Positions 27,259-38,064 of a DNA stretch of 40,300 bases are shown here, in pieces (within the stretch, counting starts at the first letter, position 1; every line of letters starts with the position of its first letter). The position numbers and the translations under genes were made by a program. The notes below the pieces were generated by a model, which saw only the letters and a program-made list of their open reading frames with translations, was not told the DNA's origin and ran no database searches. The stretch covers positions 1-40,300 of the forward strand of contig CABYMF010000011.1 of the NCBI GenBank assembly GCA_902519955.1, written 5' to 3'. The stretch is from an uncultured Bacteroidota bacterium (GTDB lineage Bacteria; Bacteroidota; Bacteroidia; Flavobacteriales; Flavobacteriaceae).

Positions 27259-28932
27259 ATGTACAATAAATTCAGTCGTGTAGTAACAAAAGATGACTCA
27301 CAGCCAGCTGCTCAAGCTATGCTCCATGCTATTGGTTTATCTGAAGAAGATTTTGATAAACCCTTCATTGGTATCGGAAGTACTGGCTATGAAGGTAACC
27401 CTTGTAACATGCATTTAAATGATTTATCAGTTAATATTAAAAATAGTATTTCTGCATCTGAATATATTGGATTAATATTTAATACAATTGGTGTAAGTGA
27501 TGGTATTTCTATGGGAACTTTTGGTATGAGATATTCTCTCCCATCAAGAGATATTATAGCAGATTCTATGGAAACTGTTGTTCAAGCGATGTCTTATGAC
27601 GGTTTAGTCACTGTCGTTGGTTGTGATAAAAACATGCCCGGTGCCTTAATGGCTATGTTAAGGCTTGATAGGCCTAGTGTACTTGTATATGGAGGAACCA
27701 TAGACTCAGGCTGTTATAATAACAAAGAATTAGATGTTGTATCAGCATTTGAAGCATGGGGTGAGAAGGTATCAGGTAAAATAGATGATAGAGAATATAA
27801 GAATGTAATTAAAAATGCATGTCCTGGTGCTGGAGCATGTGGTGGTATGTATACTGCAAACACAATGGCATCTGCTATTGAAGCTCTAGGTATGTCTTTA
27901 CCTTATAATTCATCTAATCCTGCAATCAGTAATGAGAAAGTCAGTGAATGCGCTAAAATAGGATCTGCAATGAAGTTACTTATTGAAAAAGATATTAAAC
28001 CCTCTGATATTGTAACAAAAAAATCTTTAGAGAATGCCTTGAGATTAATAACTGTTCTAGGAGGTTCAACTAATGCAGTATTACACTTTCTCGCAATTTC
28101 AAGAGCTGCCAATTTGGATTTGTCAATTGATTATTTTCAGGAAATTAGTGACTCAACTCCTTACATCGCCAACCTTAAACCTAGTGGAAAGTATTTAATG
28201 AAGGATCTTCATAAAATTGGAGGGGTTCCCTCTGTTCTCAAATACATGCTAGAGAATAAGATGCTTAATGGAGATTGTATGACTGTTACTGGAAAGACAA
28301 TTGAAGAAAATCTTTCAAAAATTAAATCACCTGATCTTAAATCTACTGATATAATTTTCCCCCTAAGTAATCCGATTAAAGAATCTGGTCATATCCAAAT
28401 TCTCAAAGGAAATTTAGCTGAACAAGGATGTGTTGCAAAAATAACAGGTAAAGAGGGATTGAAATTTTCAGGTCCAGCTAAAGTCTTTGATAGTGAGTTT
28501 GAATGTTTAACTGCTATTTCAGAATCAAAGGTTAACAAAGGAGAAGTTGTTGTAATTAGATATGAAGGACCCAAAGGAGGTCCTGGCATGCCAGAAATGT
28601 TAAAGCCTACTTCTGCAATTATGGGAGCAGGTCTTGGTAAAGATGTTGCATTAATTACTGATGGAAGATTTTCGGGAGGTACTCATGGCTTTGTTGTTGG
28701 TCATATTGTACCTGAAGCCTATGACGGAGGAGTAATTGCAATTGTTGAAAATGGCGATATGATTACTATAGATTCTGAGAATAATCAAATATTTGTAGAT
28801 ATTTCAGATGATGAAATAAAAAATAGAATTAAAAATTGGTCTAAACCTGATTTAAAAATTAAAAAAGGAATTTTGTATAAATATGTTAAATCAGTTTCAA
28901 ATGCATCAAGTGGGTGTGTAACTGATGAATAA
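27259..28932 (+). CDS. ilvD: Dihydroxy-acid dehydratase
   Basis: A 557-residue protein of full length. The three Fe-S ligand cysteines are visible: C49 in [10 protein letters not shown]122 in [10 protein letters not shown], and C194 in [15 protein letters not shown]. The C-terminal part has [12 protein letters not shown] and [11 protein letters not shown]. It converts 2,3-dihydroxy-3-methylbutanoate and its methylpentanoate homologue to the 2-oxoacids of valine/leucine and isoleucine. It is the first gene of the ilvDBNCA-gapN run and overlaps ilvB by 8 nt. Confidence 0.96.
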   Translation: MYNKFSRVVTKDDSQPAAQAMLHAIGLSEEDFDKPFIGIGSTGYEGNPCNMHLNDLSVNIKNSISASEYIGLIFNTIGVSDGISMGTFGMRYSLPSRDIIADSMETVVQAMSYDGLVTVVGCDKNMPGALMAMLRLDRPSVLVYGGTIDSGCYNNKELDVVSAFEAWGEKVSGKIDDREYKNVIKNACPGAGACGGMYTANTMASAIEALGMSLPYNSSNPAISNEKVSECAKIGSAMKLLIEKDIKPSDIVTKKSLENALRLITVLGGSTNAVLHFLAISRAANLDLSIDYFQEISDSTPYIANLKPSGKYLMKDLHKIGGVPSVLKYMLENKMLNGDCMTVTGKTIEENLSKIKSPDLKSTDIIFPLSNPIKESGHIQILKGNLAEQGCVAKITGKEGLKFSGPAKVFDSEFECLTAISESKVNKGEVVVIRYEGPKGGPGMPEMLKPTSAIMGAGLGKDVALITDGRFSGGTHGFVVGHIVPEAYDGGVIAIVENGDMITIDSENNQIFVDISDDEIKNRIKNWSKPDLKIKKGILYKYVKSVSNASSGCVTDE

Positions 28933-30631
28933 AATTATGAAGAAAAAAAAGATTAGTGGAGCTGAAGCTGTTATACATTCATTGTTAAATGAAAGTGTTG
29001 AACTGGTTTGGGGATATCCTGGTGGAGCTATAATGCCAGTATATGATGAGTTTTATAAATTTCAAGATAAACTTAAACATATACTTGCAAGACATGAACA
29101 AGGTGCTATTCATGCAGCACAAGGTTATGCAAGATCATCAGGGAAAGTTGGAGTAGCCATCGCTACATCTGGTCCTGGGGCTACAAATCTTGTTACAGGG
29201 ATAGCTGATGCTCAAATAGATTCTACACCTGTTGTCTGTATTACTGGTCAGGTACCATCTCACCTTTTAGGTTCTGATGCATTTCAAGAAACTGATATTA
29301 TTGGTATATCAATGCCGGTAACAAAGTGGAATTATCAAATTACAAAAGCCTCTGAAATTCCTGAGATTTTTGCAAAAGCATTTTATATAGCAAAATCAGG
29401 GAGACCTGGTCCTGTTTTAATAGATATTACAAAAGATGCTCAATTTGAATTATTTGATTATGAGTATTCAAAATGTAAAGGCATTAGAAGCTATAATCCA
29501 CTTCCTGAAATAGATAGCTCATATATTGATAATGCAGTTAAATTAATAAATAAGGCAAAAAAACCTTTTATAGTTTGGGGTCAAGGAGTAATACTTGGAA
29601 ATGCAGAAGAAGAGTTCAAAACTTTTGTTGAGAAATCTGGTATACCAGCTGCATGGACCATTTTAGGAGTATCAGCTCTCCCAACATCTCATAAACTTAA
29701 TGTTGGAATGGTTGGAATGCATGGTAACTACGGTCCAAATATTTTAACAAATGAATGTGATTTGCTAATTGCTATTGGTATGCGTTTTGATGATCGTGTT
29801 ACAGGAGATCCAAAAACTTATGCAAAACAGGCAAAAATTATTCATTTAGATATTGATCCAGCAGAGATAAATAAAATTATTAAAGTTGAAGTTCCAATAA
29901 TAGGAGATTGCAAAGAGTCTTTGAAGTTAATTACCGAGAAAATTGAAAAAAAATCTCATGAAAAATGGATTTCAAATTTTGATGATTTAATGAAAATAGA
30001 ATTTGATAAAGTCATTAATTCTGATTTAAATCCCTCAAAAAAAGGATTAACAATGGGAGAATCTATTATTGCAATTAATGAACAAACAAAGGGTGATGCA
30101 ATAATCGTAACTGATGTAGGCCAACACCAAATGGTTGCTTGTAGATATGCAAACTTTATTCAATCAAAAAGTAATATTACTTCAGGTGGACTTGGTACTA
30201 TGGGATTTGCTCTTCCTGCTGCAATGGGTGCCAAAATGGGTGCAATGAATAGAGAGGTTGTTGCAGTTATAGGTGATGGTGGATACCAAATGACAATTCA
30301 GGAATTAGGTACTATATTTCAGCTTCAAATTCCAGTTAAGATAGTTATTTTGAATAATGATTTCTTAGGGATGGTTCGTCAATGGCAACAACTGTTTTTT
30401 GACAAAAGGTATGCTTCAACAGAAATGATTAATCCAGATTTTGTAACAATTGCAAAAGGATATTATATAGATTCAGAGAGAGTGAATGATAGAAAGGATC
30501 TAAAAACTGCTGTAGAAAGAATGATTAAATCAAAAAAACCATATGTTCTTGAGATATGTGTAGAGAAAGAAGATAATGTATTTCCAATGATACCCTCAGG
30601 AGCATCTGTTTCAGACATAAGATTAAATTAA
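28925..30631 (+). CDS. ilvB: Acetolactate synthase, large (catalytic) subunit
   Basis: A 568-residue TPP enzyme. The catalytic Glu is E58 in [30 protein letters not shown] precedes it. The C-terminal TPP/Mg motif runs from [14 protein letters not shown] to NND. It makes 2-acetolactate from two pyruvates, or 2-aceto-2-hydroxybutyrate from pyruvate and 2-oxobutyrate, with FAD as a structural cofactor. ATG 28925 overlaps the ilvD stop; a second ATG four codons later could also serve. The regulatory subunit gene starts 1 nt after its stop. Confidence 0.96.
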   Translation: MNKIMKKKKISGAEAVIHSLLNESVELVWGYPGGAIMPVYDEFYKFQDKLKHILARHEQGAIHAAQGYARSSGKVGVAIATSGPGATNLVTGIADAQIDSTPVVCITGQVPSHLLGSDAFQETDIIGISMPVTKWNYQITKASEIPEIFAKAFYIAKSGRPGPVLIDITKDAQFELFDYEYSKCKGIRSYNPLPEIDSSYIDNAVKLINKAKKPFIVWGQGVILGNAEEEFKTFVEKSGIPAAWTILGVSALPTSHKLNVGMVGMHGNYGPNILTNECDLLIAIGMRFDDRVTGDPKTYAKQAKIIHLDIDPAEINKIIKVEVPIIGDCKESLKLITEKIEKKSHEKWISNFDDLMKIEFDKVINSDLNPSKKGLTMGESIIAINEQTKGDAIIVTDVGQHQMVACRYANFIQSKSNITSGGLGTMGFALPAAMGAKMGAMNREVVAVIGDGGYQMTIQELGTIFQLQIPVKIVILNNDFLGMVRQWQQLFFDKRYASTEMINPDFVTIAKGYYIDSERVNDRKDLKTAVERMIKSKKPYVLEICVEKEDNVFPMIPSGASVSDIRLN

Positions 30632-30632
30632 T

Positions 30633-31166
30633 ATGGAAAAGAAAATTAATTATACTATATCTGTTTATACTGAAAACAATGTTGGTTTGCTTCACAGATT
30701 ATCAGCTATTTTTCTTAAAAGACATATAAATATTGAAAGTTTTAGTACTTCTGAGTCAGAAATTAAGGATGTTTTTAGATTTATAATAGTCGTAAAAATG
30801 ACTAAATCTGATGTTGAAAAAGTTGTAAAACAAATCGAGAAACAAGTGGAGGTTATCAAAGCTTTCTGTCATACTGACACAGAAACAATATATCAAGAAT
30901 CAGCACTTTATAAAATGAAATCATCTTCATTATTTGAGGAACGACATATACAAAATGTAATAAAAGATTCTAATGCAAGAATAGTTACTGTTAATCCAGA
31001 ATTTTTTGTTATTGAAAAGACTGGTTTTAGAGATGATACAGAGAAGTTGTACAATGATCTTAAATCATATGGTTTGTTACAATTTACAAGATCTGGAAGA
31101 ATTGCTGTTTCAAAAGAAAAGATGGGAATATCACAAATTTTAAATACTTTTAAAAACCAAAAATAA
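30633..31166 (+). CDS. ilvN: Acetolactate synthase, small (regulatory) subunit
   Basis: A 177-residue protein beginning with an ACT domain ([30 protein letters not shown]). It is followed by a second ferredoxin-like half with FVIEKTGF and a C-terminal GRIAVSKEK. This is the usual length for the long-type small subunit. It binds to IlvB, raises its activity and normally confers feedback inhibition by valine. Its position between ilvB and ilvC agrees. Confidence 0.95.
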   Translation: MEKKINYTISVYTENNVGLLHRLSAIFLKRHINIESFSTSESEIKDVFRFIIVVKMTKSDVEKVVKQIEKQVEVIKAFCHTDTETIYQESALYKMKSSSLFEERHIQNVIKDSNARIVTVNPEFFVIEKTGFRDDTEKLYNDLKSYGLLQFTRSGRIAVSKEKMGISQILNTFKNQK

Positions 31167-31171
31167 ATACA

Positions 31172-32647
31172 ATGAAAAATTACTTCAATAGTTTATCATT
31201 TAGAGAAAAATTAATGCAATTGGGTAAATGTAGGTTTATGGACGCATTTGAGTTTCAAAATGGTGTTGATTTTCTGAAAGATAAAAAAATTGCTATAGTT
31301 GGATGTGGTGCACAGGGGTTACATCAAGGATTGAATATGAGAGATTCTGGACTAGACATTTCTTATGCTTTAAGACAATCATCAATTGACTCTAAGAGAC
31401 AATCATTTATAAATGCATCCTCAAATAATTTCAATGTTGGAAATTTTGATGAAATTATACCAAATTCCGATTTAGTAATAAATCTAACTCCAGATAAGAA
31501 TCATACTCCTGTAGTTGAACAACTTATGCCAATAATGAAAAAAAATTCAATATTATCATACTCTCATGGATTTAATATTGTAGAGGAAGGAATTAAAGTA
31601 AGAGAGGATATAACCGTAATAATGGTAGCACCAAAATCACCTGGTTCTGAGGTAAGAGAAGAATACCTTAGAGGCTTTGGAGTTCCAACTTTGATAGCTG
31701 TACATCCAGAGAATGATAAAAATAATATTGGTTTCGATGCTGCAAAAGCTTATGCAGTCTCACTAGGATCGCACAAAGCTGGTGTTCTTGATTCTTCATT
31801 TGTTGCAGAAGTTAAATCAGATCTAATGGGTGAACAGACTATTTTGTGTGGAATGCTCCAGACAGGCTCTATCCTGTCATTTGATAGAATGGTGGAGCTT
31901 GGAACTAATCCTCAGTATGCAGCAAAGTTGATTCAACATGGTTGGGAGACAATCACTGAAGCATTAAAACATGGTGGAATCACAAATATGATGGATAGGC
32001 TTTCTAATCCAGCAAAAGTTAAGGCATATGAATTATCAGAAGAATTAAAAAACATATTATCACCATTATTTATTAAACATATGGATAATATATTATCTGG
32101 GAATTTTTCTGAAACAATGATGAAAGATTGGGAAAACGATGATAAAGAGCTTTTAAATTGGAGAGAAGAGACAAGCCAAACATACTTTGAAAAAACTAAT
32201 CCAACTACGGATAAAATATCAGAACAGGAATACTTTAATAATGGAATATTAATGGTTGCATTTGTAAAAGCTGGAGTTGAACTTGCATATGAAACAATGG
32301 TAGAGGCTGGTATTAAGGAAGAATCTGCTTATTATGAATCTCTTCATGAACTACCTCTAATTGCAAATTTAGTTTCCAGAAAAAAACTATACGAAATGAA
32401 TCATATAATTTCAGACACTGCAGAATACGGTTGTTACTTATTTAACAATGACGCAATTCCATTACTATCTAAGTTTTTCAAAAAACTTGACAGCGATGTA
32501 ATTGGTTCAGATCAAATGTCTAATGCTTCAAACTCAATTGATAATGAAAAGTTAATTGAAATCAATGACTCTATTAGATTTCACTCTATTGAAATCATTG
32601 GTGATGAATTAAGGCAGCATATGACTTTAATGAAAAAAGCATTATAA
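31172..32647 (+). CDS. ilvC: Ketol-acid reductoisomerase, class II (long form)
   Basis: A 491-residue protein, the length of the duplicated class II (E. coli-type) enzyme rather than the ~330-residue class I. The Rossmann motif is [14 protein letters not shown] (G44-x-G46-x-x-G49), followed by YALRQ, where the Arg fits NADPH preference. [18 protein letters not shown] forms part of the catalytic region. It isomerises and reduces acetohydroxy acids to dihydroxy acids, consuming NADPH, between the IlvBN and IlvD steps. Confidence 0.96.
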   Translation: MKNYFNSLSFREKLMQLGKCRFMDAFEFQNGVDFLKDKKIAIVGCGAQGLHQGLNMRDSGLDISYALRQSSIDSKRQSFINASSNNFNVGNFDEIIPNSDLVINLTPDKNHTPVVEQLMPIMKKNSILSYSHGFNIVEEGIKVREDITVIMVAPKSPGSEVREEYLRGFGVPTLIAVHPENDKNNIGFDAAKAYAVSLGSHKAGVLDSSFVAEVKSDLMGEQTILCGMLQTGSILSFDRMVELGTNPQYAAKLIQHGWETITEALKHGGITNMMDRLSNPAKVKAYELSEELKNILSPLFIKHMDNILSGNFSETMMKDWENDDKELLNWREETSQTYFEKTNPTTDKISEQEYFNNGILMVAFVKAGVELAYETMVEAGIKEESAYYESLHELPLIANLVSRKKLYEMNHIISDTAEYGCYLFNNDAIPLLSKFFKKLDSDVIGSDQMSNASNSIDNEKLIEINDSIRFHSIEIIGDELRQHMTLMKKAL

Positions 32648-32648
32648 A

Positions 32649-33899
32649 ATGCATATGCCTGATTTAAAAGGGGTCAGAAAAGCATCTGAAAATCTTAGAG
32701 ATGTTTCTATTGTTTCTCCACTTAATCTTAACGAGAGATTATCAGAAAAATTAAATTCTAGGATTTTTTTTAAAAGAGAAGATCTTCAAAAAGTTCGTTC
32801 ATTCAAGATCAGGGGTGCTTTTAACAAGATTAAATCTTTAAATCTTGAAAATACTCAAGATGGAAAAAAAATTATATGTGCAAGCGCAGGTAATCATGCT
32901 CAAGGTGTTGCTTTTTCATGTAATAAATTAAAAATATTTGGCACAATATATATGCCGGAAACTACTCCTAAACAAAAAGTGGAAAGAGTAAAAATGTTTG
33001 GGGGTGATTTTATTGAAATTATTTTAGTTGGAGATACTTTTGATGATGCTCAACAAGAAGCGCAAAAGCAATTGGATAATGATTCTGTATTTATCCATCC
33101 TTTTGATGATAAGGAAGTTATAGAAGGACAGGGTACTGTTGCTCTCGAAATTTTAGATCAAATTGATAAACATTTTGATTATTTGATTATTCCAATTGGT
33201 GGGGGGGGGTTGATAGCGGGTATTATATCTGTATTTAAAGAGTTATCTCCTAAAACAAAAATTATTGGAGTTGAAGCTCAGGGAGCTCCAGCTATGTCTG
33301 ATTCTATAAATCAAAACAAGATTATTGAATTAAAAAAAATTGACAATTTCGTAGATGGTGTATCAATCAAAAAGATTGGTGAAATACCCTTTAAGATTTG
33401 TAAAGAACATTTAGATGACTTGATAATTGTCCCCGAAGGTAAAATATGTCAAACAATACTAGAATTATATAATAAGGATGGAATAGTTGTTGAGCCAGCT
33501 GGTGCAATTGGTATTTCTGCTCTTGAAATTTATGAAAAAGATATTTCAGATAAAAATATTGGTGTACTTATATGCGGAGGTAACAATGATATCACTAGAA
33601 TGGCTGAAATAAAGGAGCGAGCTCTGCTTTATTCCAATTTAAAACATTATTTTATAGTTAAATTTCCCCAAAGAAAAGGGGCTTTAAGAGAATTTGTTAA
33701 TAACGTTTTAGGTCAAGATGATGATATTACGTTTTTTGAGTATGTAAAGAAGAACAATAGAGAGTATACTAAAGCGATTGTAGGAATAGAGTTAAAATTT
33801 TCTAAAGATTTGTCAGACTTGATGAAAAAAATGAAAGAAAATGGTTTCTTTGGAGAATATTTAAATGAAAAACCAGATACACTTCGCCTTTTAATATAA
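32649..33899 (+). CDS. ilvA: Threonine dehydratase (threonine ammonia-lyase)
   Basis: A 416-residue PLP enzyme. The Schiff-base lysine is K53 in RSFKIRGAF. The phosphate-binding loop is GGGG at 184-187, and CASAGNHAQGVAFSC is the substrate loop. The C-terminal 75 residues (KFPQRKGALREFV onward) form a single ACT-like regulatory domain, shorter than the double domain of E. coli IlvA. It deaminates threonine to 2-oxobutyrate, the precursor of isoleucine. The glycine loop is encoded by a run of nine G, unusual in this AT-rich DNA. It follows ilvC by 1 nt. A second ATG at codon 3 could be the real start. Confidence 0.94.
   Translation: MHMPDLKGVRKASENLRDVSIVSPLNLNERLSEKLNSRIFFKREDLQKVRSFKIRGAFNKIKSLNLENTQDGKKIICASAGNHAQGVAFSCNKLKIFGTIYMPETTPKQKVERVKMFGGDFIEIILVGDTFDDAQQEAQKQLDNDSVFIHPFDDKEVIEGQGTVALEILDQIDKHFDYLIIPIGGGGLIAGIISVFKELSPKTKIIGVEAQGAPAMSDSINQNKIIELKKIDNFVDGVSIKKIGEIPFKICKEHLDDLIIVPEGKICQTILELYNKDGIVVEPAGAIGISALEIYEKDISDKNIGVLICGGNNDITRMAEIKERALLYSNLKHYFIVKFPQRKGALREFVNNVLGQDDDITFFEYVKKNNREYTKAIVGIELKFSKDLSDLMKKMKENGFFGEYLNEKPDTLRLLI
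33201..33209 (+). repeat. 9-base G homopolymer inside ilvA
   Basis: Nine consecutive G encode the GGG codons of the PLP-binding glycine loop of IlvA. Loss or gain of one G would shift the frame at about residue 187 of 416 and abolish the enzyme. It may be simply codon choice, a sequencing-sensitive spot, or a slippage site. Confidence 0.95.
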
Positions 33900-33911
33900 A
33901 AAACTATATCC

Positions 33912-35483
33912 ATGGAAAAATATAAAATTGATGAAATCCATTTTAGACAATATCTAGTTGATGGAGAACTAAAAAAATGGGAAGGGGATACTTCAGAAGT
34001 ATTTTCTACCATTGATATTAAAGAAGGGAGTGAATACTCTCCAACCCTTTTGGGTTCTATTCCTGATATGGATTCTGATTCAGCAATAGAAGCACTTGAT
34101 TCAGCAAAAAAAGCGTTCAATAGAGGACAAGGTAAATGGCCAACAATGAAAGTGAGAGATAGGTTAAAGTGTATGAAGAGATTTGCAGATAAAATGCAAG
34201 AGCATCGTGATATTGTAGTTAAACTTCTAATGTGGGAAATAGGAAAGAATCAAACTGATTCTGAAAAGGAGTTTGATAGAACTGTAAAATATATTTATGA
34301 TACCATTGATGAATATAAAAATATTGATAGGTCTTCTTCTAGATTTGAAAAAGACTCTGGTATTCATGCCCACATAAGAAGAGGTCCTCTTGGTGTTGTT
34401 CTTTGTCTCGGACCTTACAATTATCCTTTAAATGAAACTTTTTGTCTTCTAATCCCTGCTATTCTAATGGGGAATACTACGATATTTAAACCTGCTAAAC
34501 ATGGAGTTTTATTAATTTCACCATTACTTAAAGCTTTTAAGGAGTGTTTCCCTCCTGGAGTTGTAAACATTTTATTCGGGAGAGGAAGAAAAATCTGTCC
34601 ACCTATAATGAAAACAGGGTATGTTGATGTGTTGGCTTTAATAGGTCATAGTTCATCAGCTGTTGCTTTGCAAGACCAACACCCTAATAAAAATAGACTT
34701 AGATTAGTTCTGGGCTTAGAAGCTAAAAACCCTGCAATTATTCTTCCAGATGCTGATTTAGATCTAACAATTCAAGAATGTATTTCAGGTTCTCTGTCTT
34801 ATAATGGACAACGATGTACTGCCTTAAAAGTATTGTATGTGCATGAATCTATAGCAGACGAATTTAATGCTAAGTTTGCAAAGGCTGTTGACAATCTTAA
34901 ATTTGGTATGCCATGGGACAAAGATGCTTTTCTCACTCCATTGCCAGAGCCATCAAAACCTAAGTACATTAAAGACTTAATTGATGATGCTGTATCTAAA
35001 GGTGCTAATGTAATTAATGAAAAAGGAGGTGAAGTAACAGATAACTATTGTTATCCTGCAGTATTATATCCTGTAAATAGTTCTATGAAAGTATTTGAGG
35101 AGGAACAATTTGGTCCTGTAGTACCAATTATTCCATTTAAAAAAATAGATGAGCCCCTTGATGATATGGCTAAATCTGAATATGGCCAACAAGTAAGCCT
35201 TTTTGGAAGTGATACAAAGAAAATAGGTCCTTTGATTGACACACTTGCAAATTTAGTGTGTAGAGTAAATTTAAATAGTTCTTGTCAAAGAGGTCCTGAT
35301 ATATACCCGTTTACAGGTAGAAAAAATTCAGCAGTAAGTACTTTGAGTGTTCATGACGCTTTAAGAGCCTTTTCAATAAGAACATTTGTTGCTTCAAAAG
35401 ATAATGTTCATAATAACAGAATTTTAAAGAAGTTATTAGATTCTAACGACTCTAATTTTATCTCTACTGATTATATTCTTTAA
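33912..35483 (+). CDS. gapN: NADP-dependent non-phosphorylating glyceraldehyde-3-phosphate dehydrogenase
   Basis: A 523-residue aldehyde dehydrogenase superfamily protein. Catalytic residues are N170 in [10 protein letters not shown]270 in [10 protein letters not shown], and the nucleophile C302 in [30 protein letters not shown] and [13 protein letters not shown]-like end sequences match the flavobacterial proteins annotated as GapN. It would oxidise glyceraldehyde 3-phosphate directly to 3-phosphoglycerate and make NADPH without ATP. It is the last gene of the ilv run, 12 nt after ilvA. Its stop codon shares the TTAA at 35480-35483 with the leuB stop on the other strand. Confidence 0.88.
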   Translation: MEKYKIDEIHFRQYLVDGELKKWEGDTSEVFSTIDIKEGSEYSPTLLGSIPDMDSDSAIEALDSAKKAFNRGQGKWPTMKVRDRLKCMKRFADKMQEHRDIVVKLLMWEIGKNQTDSEKEFDRTVKYIYDTIDEYKNIDRSSSRFEKDSGIHAHIRRGPLGVVLCLGPYNYPLNETFCLLIPAILMGNTTIFKPAKHGVLLISPLLKAFKECFPPGVVNILFGRGRKICPPIMKTGYVDVLALIGHSSSAVALQDQHPNKNRLRLVLGLEAKNPAIILPDADLDLTIQECISGSLSYNGQRCTALKVLYVHESIADEFNAKFAKAVDNLKFGMPWDKDAFLTPLPEPSKPKYIKDLIDDAVSKGANVINEKGGEVTDNYCYPAVLYPVNSSMKVFEEEQFGPVVPIIPFKKIDEPLDDMAKSEYGQQVSLFGSDTKKIGPLIDTLANLVCRVNLNSSCQRGPDIYPFTGRKNSAVSTLSVHDALRAFSIRTFVASKDNVHNNRILKKLLDSNDSNFISTDYIL

Positions 35484-36547
35484 TTATTTTTAATAAAGTT
35501 TACTATATAATCACCAACCTCATTAGTGGAGTAAGCTTTATTATCTTTATTTAAATCTGGAGTTGTAAATTTATTTATAAGAGAATCTTCAACAGCTCTG
35601 TTAATAATTTTAGATTCACCTTTTAGGTTAAATGAATGATCAAGCATCATAGACAAAGACAAAATTGATGCAATTGGGTTTGCAATTTTCTTTCCTGTAG
35701 CCTCAGGATAAGACCCGTGAATAGGCTCATATAATGCATTTTCAAGGCCAATTGATGCTGAAGGCATCAAACCCATTGAACCAGATATTACTGAAGCCTC
35801 ATCAGTAAGAATATCGCCAAATAGATTAGATGTTATAAGTACATCGTAAGAACTTGGCCATTGAACTAGCCTCATAGCAACAGCATCAACGAATTCATAT
35901 GAAACTTTAATTTTAGGATAATCTTTTTCCATACTTTGTACTGTCTCCCTCCAAAGTCTAGATGTTTCAAGAACATTTGCTTTATCTACACAACATAGTT
36001 TTTTAGATCTTTTTTGTGCATATTCAAAGCCTATTTTTGCTATTCTTATAATCTCTTCTCTTGAATATTGGCAAGTATCATATGCAAAATTATTATTGTC
36101 TTTTCTTCCTCTTTCTCCAAAATATATCCCGCCAGTTAGTTCTCTAACAAAAAGAATATCTGTACCCTTTATTCTTTCTTGTTTTATTGGGGACATTTCA
36201 AGAAGAGATTCAAAAATTATTGTTGGTCTTAAATTTGCAAACAGCCCTAATTTTTTTCTCATTTTTAGTAAACCTTGTTCTGGTCTTACTTTAGCCTTAG
36301 GATTGTTATCATACTTTGGATCACCTATTGCACCAAATAAAATTGCATCAGAGTCCTCACAAAGCTTATGAGTGCTATCTGGATACGGATCATTATATTC
36401 ATCTATGGCAATTGCACCAACAAGACCCTCGATAAGTTCAATCTTGTGATTATATTTCTCTGCTATACAATTTAAAACCTTAATTGACTGATTTGTTACC
36501 TCTGGTCCAATTCCGTCACCTGGAAGTACAGCTATTTTTAAATTCAT
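35480..36547 (-). CDS. leuB: 3-isopropylmalate dehydrogenase
   Basis: A 355-residue protein. The N-terminus is [18 protein letters not shown] and [13 protein letters not shown] are substrate-binding signatures, and [19 protein letters not shown] carries the metal-binding Asp region and cofactor loop. It oxidatively decarboxylates 3-isopropylmalate with NAD+ in leucine synthesis. The same enzyme usually also handles 3-methylmalate in the citramalate route to isoleucine. It is the last gene of the leu operon, 2 nt after the citramalate-synthase-like gene, and is tail-to-tail with gapN. Confidence 0.95.
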   Translation of the reverse strand: MNLKIAVLPGDGIGPEVTNQSIKVLNCIAEKYNHKIELIEGLVGAIAIDEYNDPYPDSTHKLCEDSDAILFGAIGDPKYDNNPKAKVRPEQGLLKMRKKLGLFANLRPTIIFESLLEMSPIKQERIKGTDILFVRELTGGIYFGERGRKDNNNFAYDTCQYSREEIIRIAKIGFEYAQKRSKKLCCVDKANVLETSRLWRETVQSMEKDYPKIKVSYEFVDAVAMRLVQWPSSYDVLITSNLFGDILTDEASVISGSMGLMPSASIGLENALYEPIHGSYPEATGKKIANPIASILSLSMMLDHSFNLKGESKIINRAVEDSLINKFTTPDLNKDNKAYSTNEVGDYIVNFIKNN

Positions 36548-36549
36548 AA

Positions 36550-38064
36550 TTATTCTGTATTTAACATTTTTTCAGTTGCTTTGATAGCAGATACCGTTTG
36601 ATCAGTATCAAGCCCTCTTGTTTTAAATTTTTTTGAACCACTGTCCCATGTAATTGTTGTTTCGCAGAATGCGTCTGAGTCACTTCCCGGTGGAATTCTT
36701 ACAGCATAATCAATTAGTTTTGGAAGTGCTCTTTTTTGTTTAGAATATATTTTCTTTAATGCATTCATAAAAGCATCAAATTGACCATCTCCTGAACAAC
36801 TTTCTTGAAATAGAACATCATCTATAATTAATGAAATTGATACTGATGGCCTCAGAGTCTTTGCATGTGTAAGAACATATGATTCAATCTTAATATTATT
36901 CTTTATAGTGGGATAGTCTAATACATCATTAATGATATATGGAAGATCTTCAATTGTTACCTTCTCTTTTTTATCTCCTAATTCTATAACTTTCGATGTG
37001 ATAATTCCTAATTCTTGGTCATTTAACTTTATACCTAATTCATCTAGGTTTTTTTTGATGTTTGCTTTTCCAGATGTTTTACCTAAAGCATATTTTCTTT
37101 TTCTACCAAATCTGTTAGGATTCAAATTGTTATAGTATAAGTTTTTCTTGTTATCACCATCTGCGTGAACACCTGCAGTTTGGGTAAATACATTTTCGCC
37201 AACAATTGGTTTGTTAGATGATACAGTCTGTCCTGAAAATGTAGATATCAACTTACTAGCCTTAAACAAGTTCTTCTCGTCTACATTAATTTTAATATTG
37301 GGCATGAAGTCTTTTATCGCTGCAACAGTACTCGATAATGGTGTGTTCCCAGCTCTTTCACCCATACCATTGATTGTTAAGTGTAATCCATCACAACCAG
37401 CTCTTATTGCCTCCATTGAGTTACCAACACTCAAATCATAATCATTATGACCATGAAAGTCAATATGAAAATTCGGATATTTCATTTTTATCTCAGAAAT
37501 ATATTCGTATGTTTCATGATGGGTAAGAATCCCTAATGTGTCTGGTAATAGTAACCTTTTTATACTTTTATCATTTAAGAAATCAAGAAAATCCATAACA
37601 TATTCCTTACTACTCTTCATTCCATTACTCCAATCTTCAAGATAAATATTTGTTTGAATTCCATTTTCTTCAGCTCTTCTAACTGTGTCTAGGATGTCTT
37701 TAAAATGATTTGAAGGGGTTTTTTTTAGTTGGTATTTGAGATGATTAATAGAACCCTTAGTAAGAAGATTCTGGACAGAACATCCTGAATCTAGAAGCCA
37801 TTTAATAGATTTTCCATCATCTAAAAAAGTTAGTACTTCTATACTTTTAATTTTTTTATTCTTTTTTGCCCAACTAGTGATTTGTTTTACTGAATTTAAT
37901 TCACCTTCTGATACTCTAGCTGAGGCTACCTCAATTCTATCAATTTTAAGTTCATCCAAAAGAAGCTTTGCAATTGTTAATTTTTCTTTAGGTGAATATG
38001 AAACTCCAGATGTTTGTTCACCATCTCTGAGAGTAGTATCCATTATTTCAAGACTACGTTTCAT
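36550..38064 (-). CDS. cimA: (R)-citramalate synthase-like (alternative: second 2-isopropylmalate synthase)
   Basis: A 504-residue HMGL-type Claisen condensation enzyme with a C-terminal LeuA regulatory domain (about 370-500). The catalytic start LRDGEQ contains R13 and D14; metal ligands are H204 and H206 in DFHGHND. It closely resembles Leptospira interrogans citramalate synthase (VEIASARVS-, NLLTKGS-, YLEDWSNG-type blocks). With a constant 3-residue offset, the three hydrophobic residues reported to give that enzyme its pyruvate specificity (Leu81, Leu104, Tyr144) correspond to L78, L101 and Y141 here. I therefore prefer pyruvate plus acetyl-CoA to citramalate over 2-isopropylmalate synthesis. 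A separate LeuA C-terminus at 40046-40300 in the same operon supports this. It lies between leuD and leuB, whose products can complete the isoleucine branch. Confidence 0.8.
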   Translation of the reverse strand: MKRSLEIMDTTLRDGEQTSGVSYSPKEKLTIAKLLLDELKIDRIEVASARVSEGELNSVKQITSWAKKNKKIKSIEVLTFLDDGKSIKWLLDSGCSVQNLLTKGSINHLKYQLKKTPSNHFKDILDTVRRAEENGIQTNIYLEDWSNGMKSSKEYVMDFLDFLNDKSIKRLLLPDTLGILTHHETYEYISEIKMKYPNFHIDFHGHNDYDLSVGNSMEAIRAGCDGLHLTINGMGERAGNTPLSSTVAAIKDFMPNIKINVDEKNLFKASKLISTFSGQTVSSNKPIVGENVFTQTAGVHADGDNKKNLYYNNLNPNRFGRKRKYALGKTSGKANIKKNLDELGIKLNDQELGIITSKVIELGDKKEKVTIEDLPYIINDVLDYPTIKNNIKIESYVLTHAKTLRPSVSISLIIDDVLFQESCSGDGQFDAFMNALKKIYSKQKRALPKLIDYAVRIPPGSDSDAFCETTITWDSGSKKFKTRGLDTDQTVSAIKATEKMLNTE

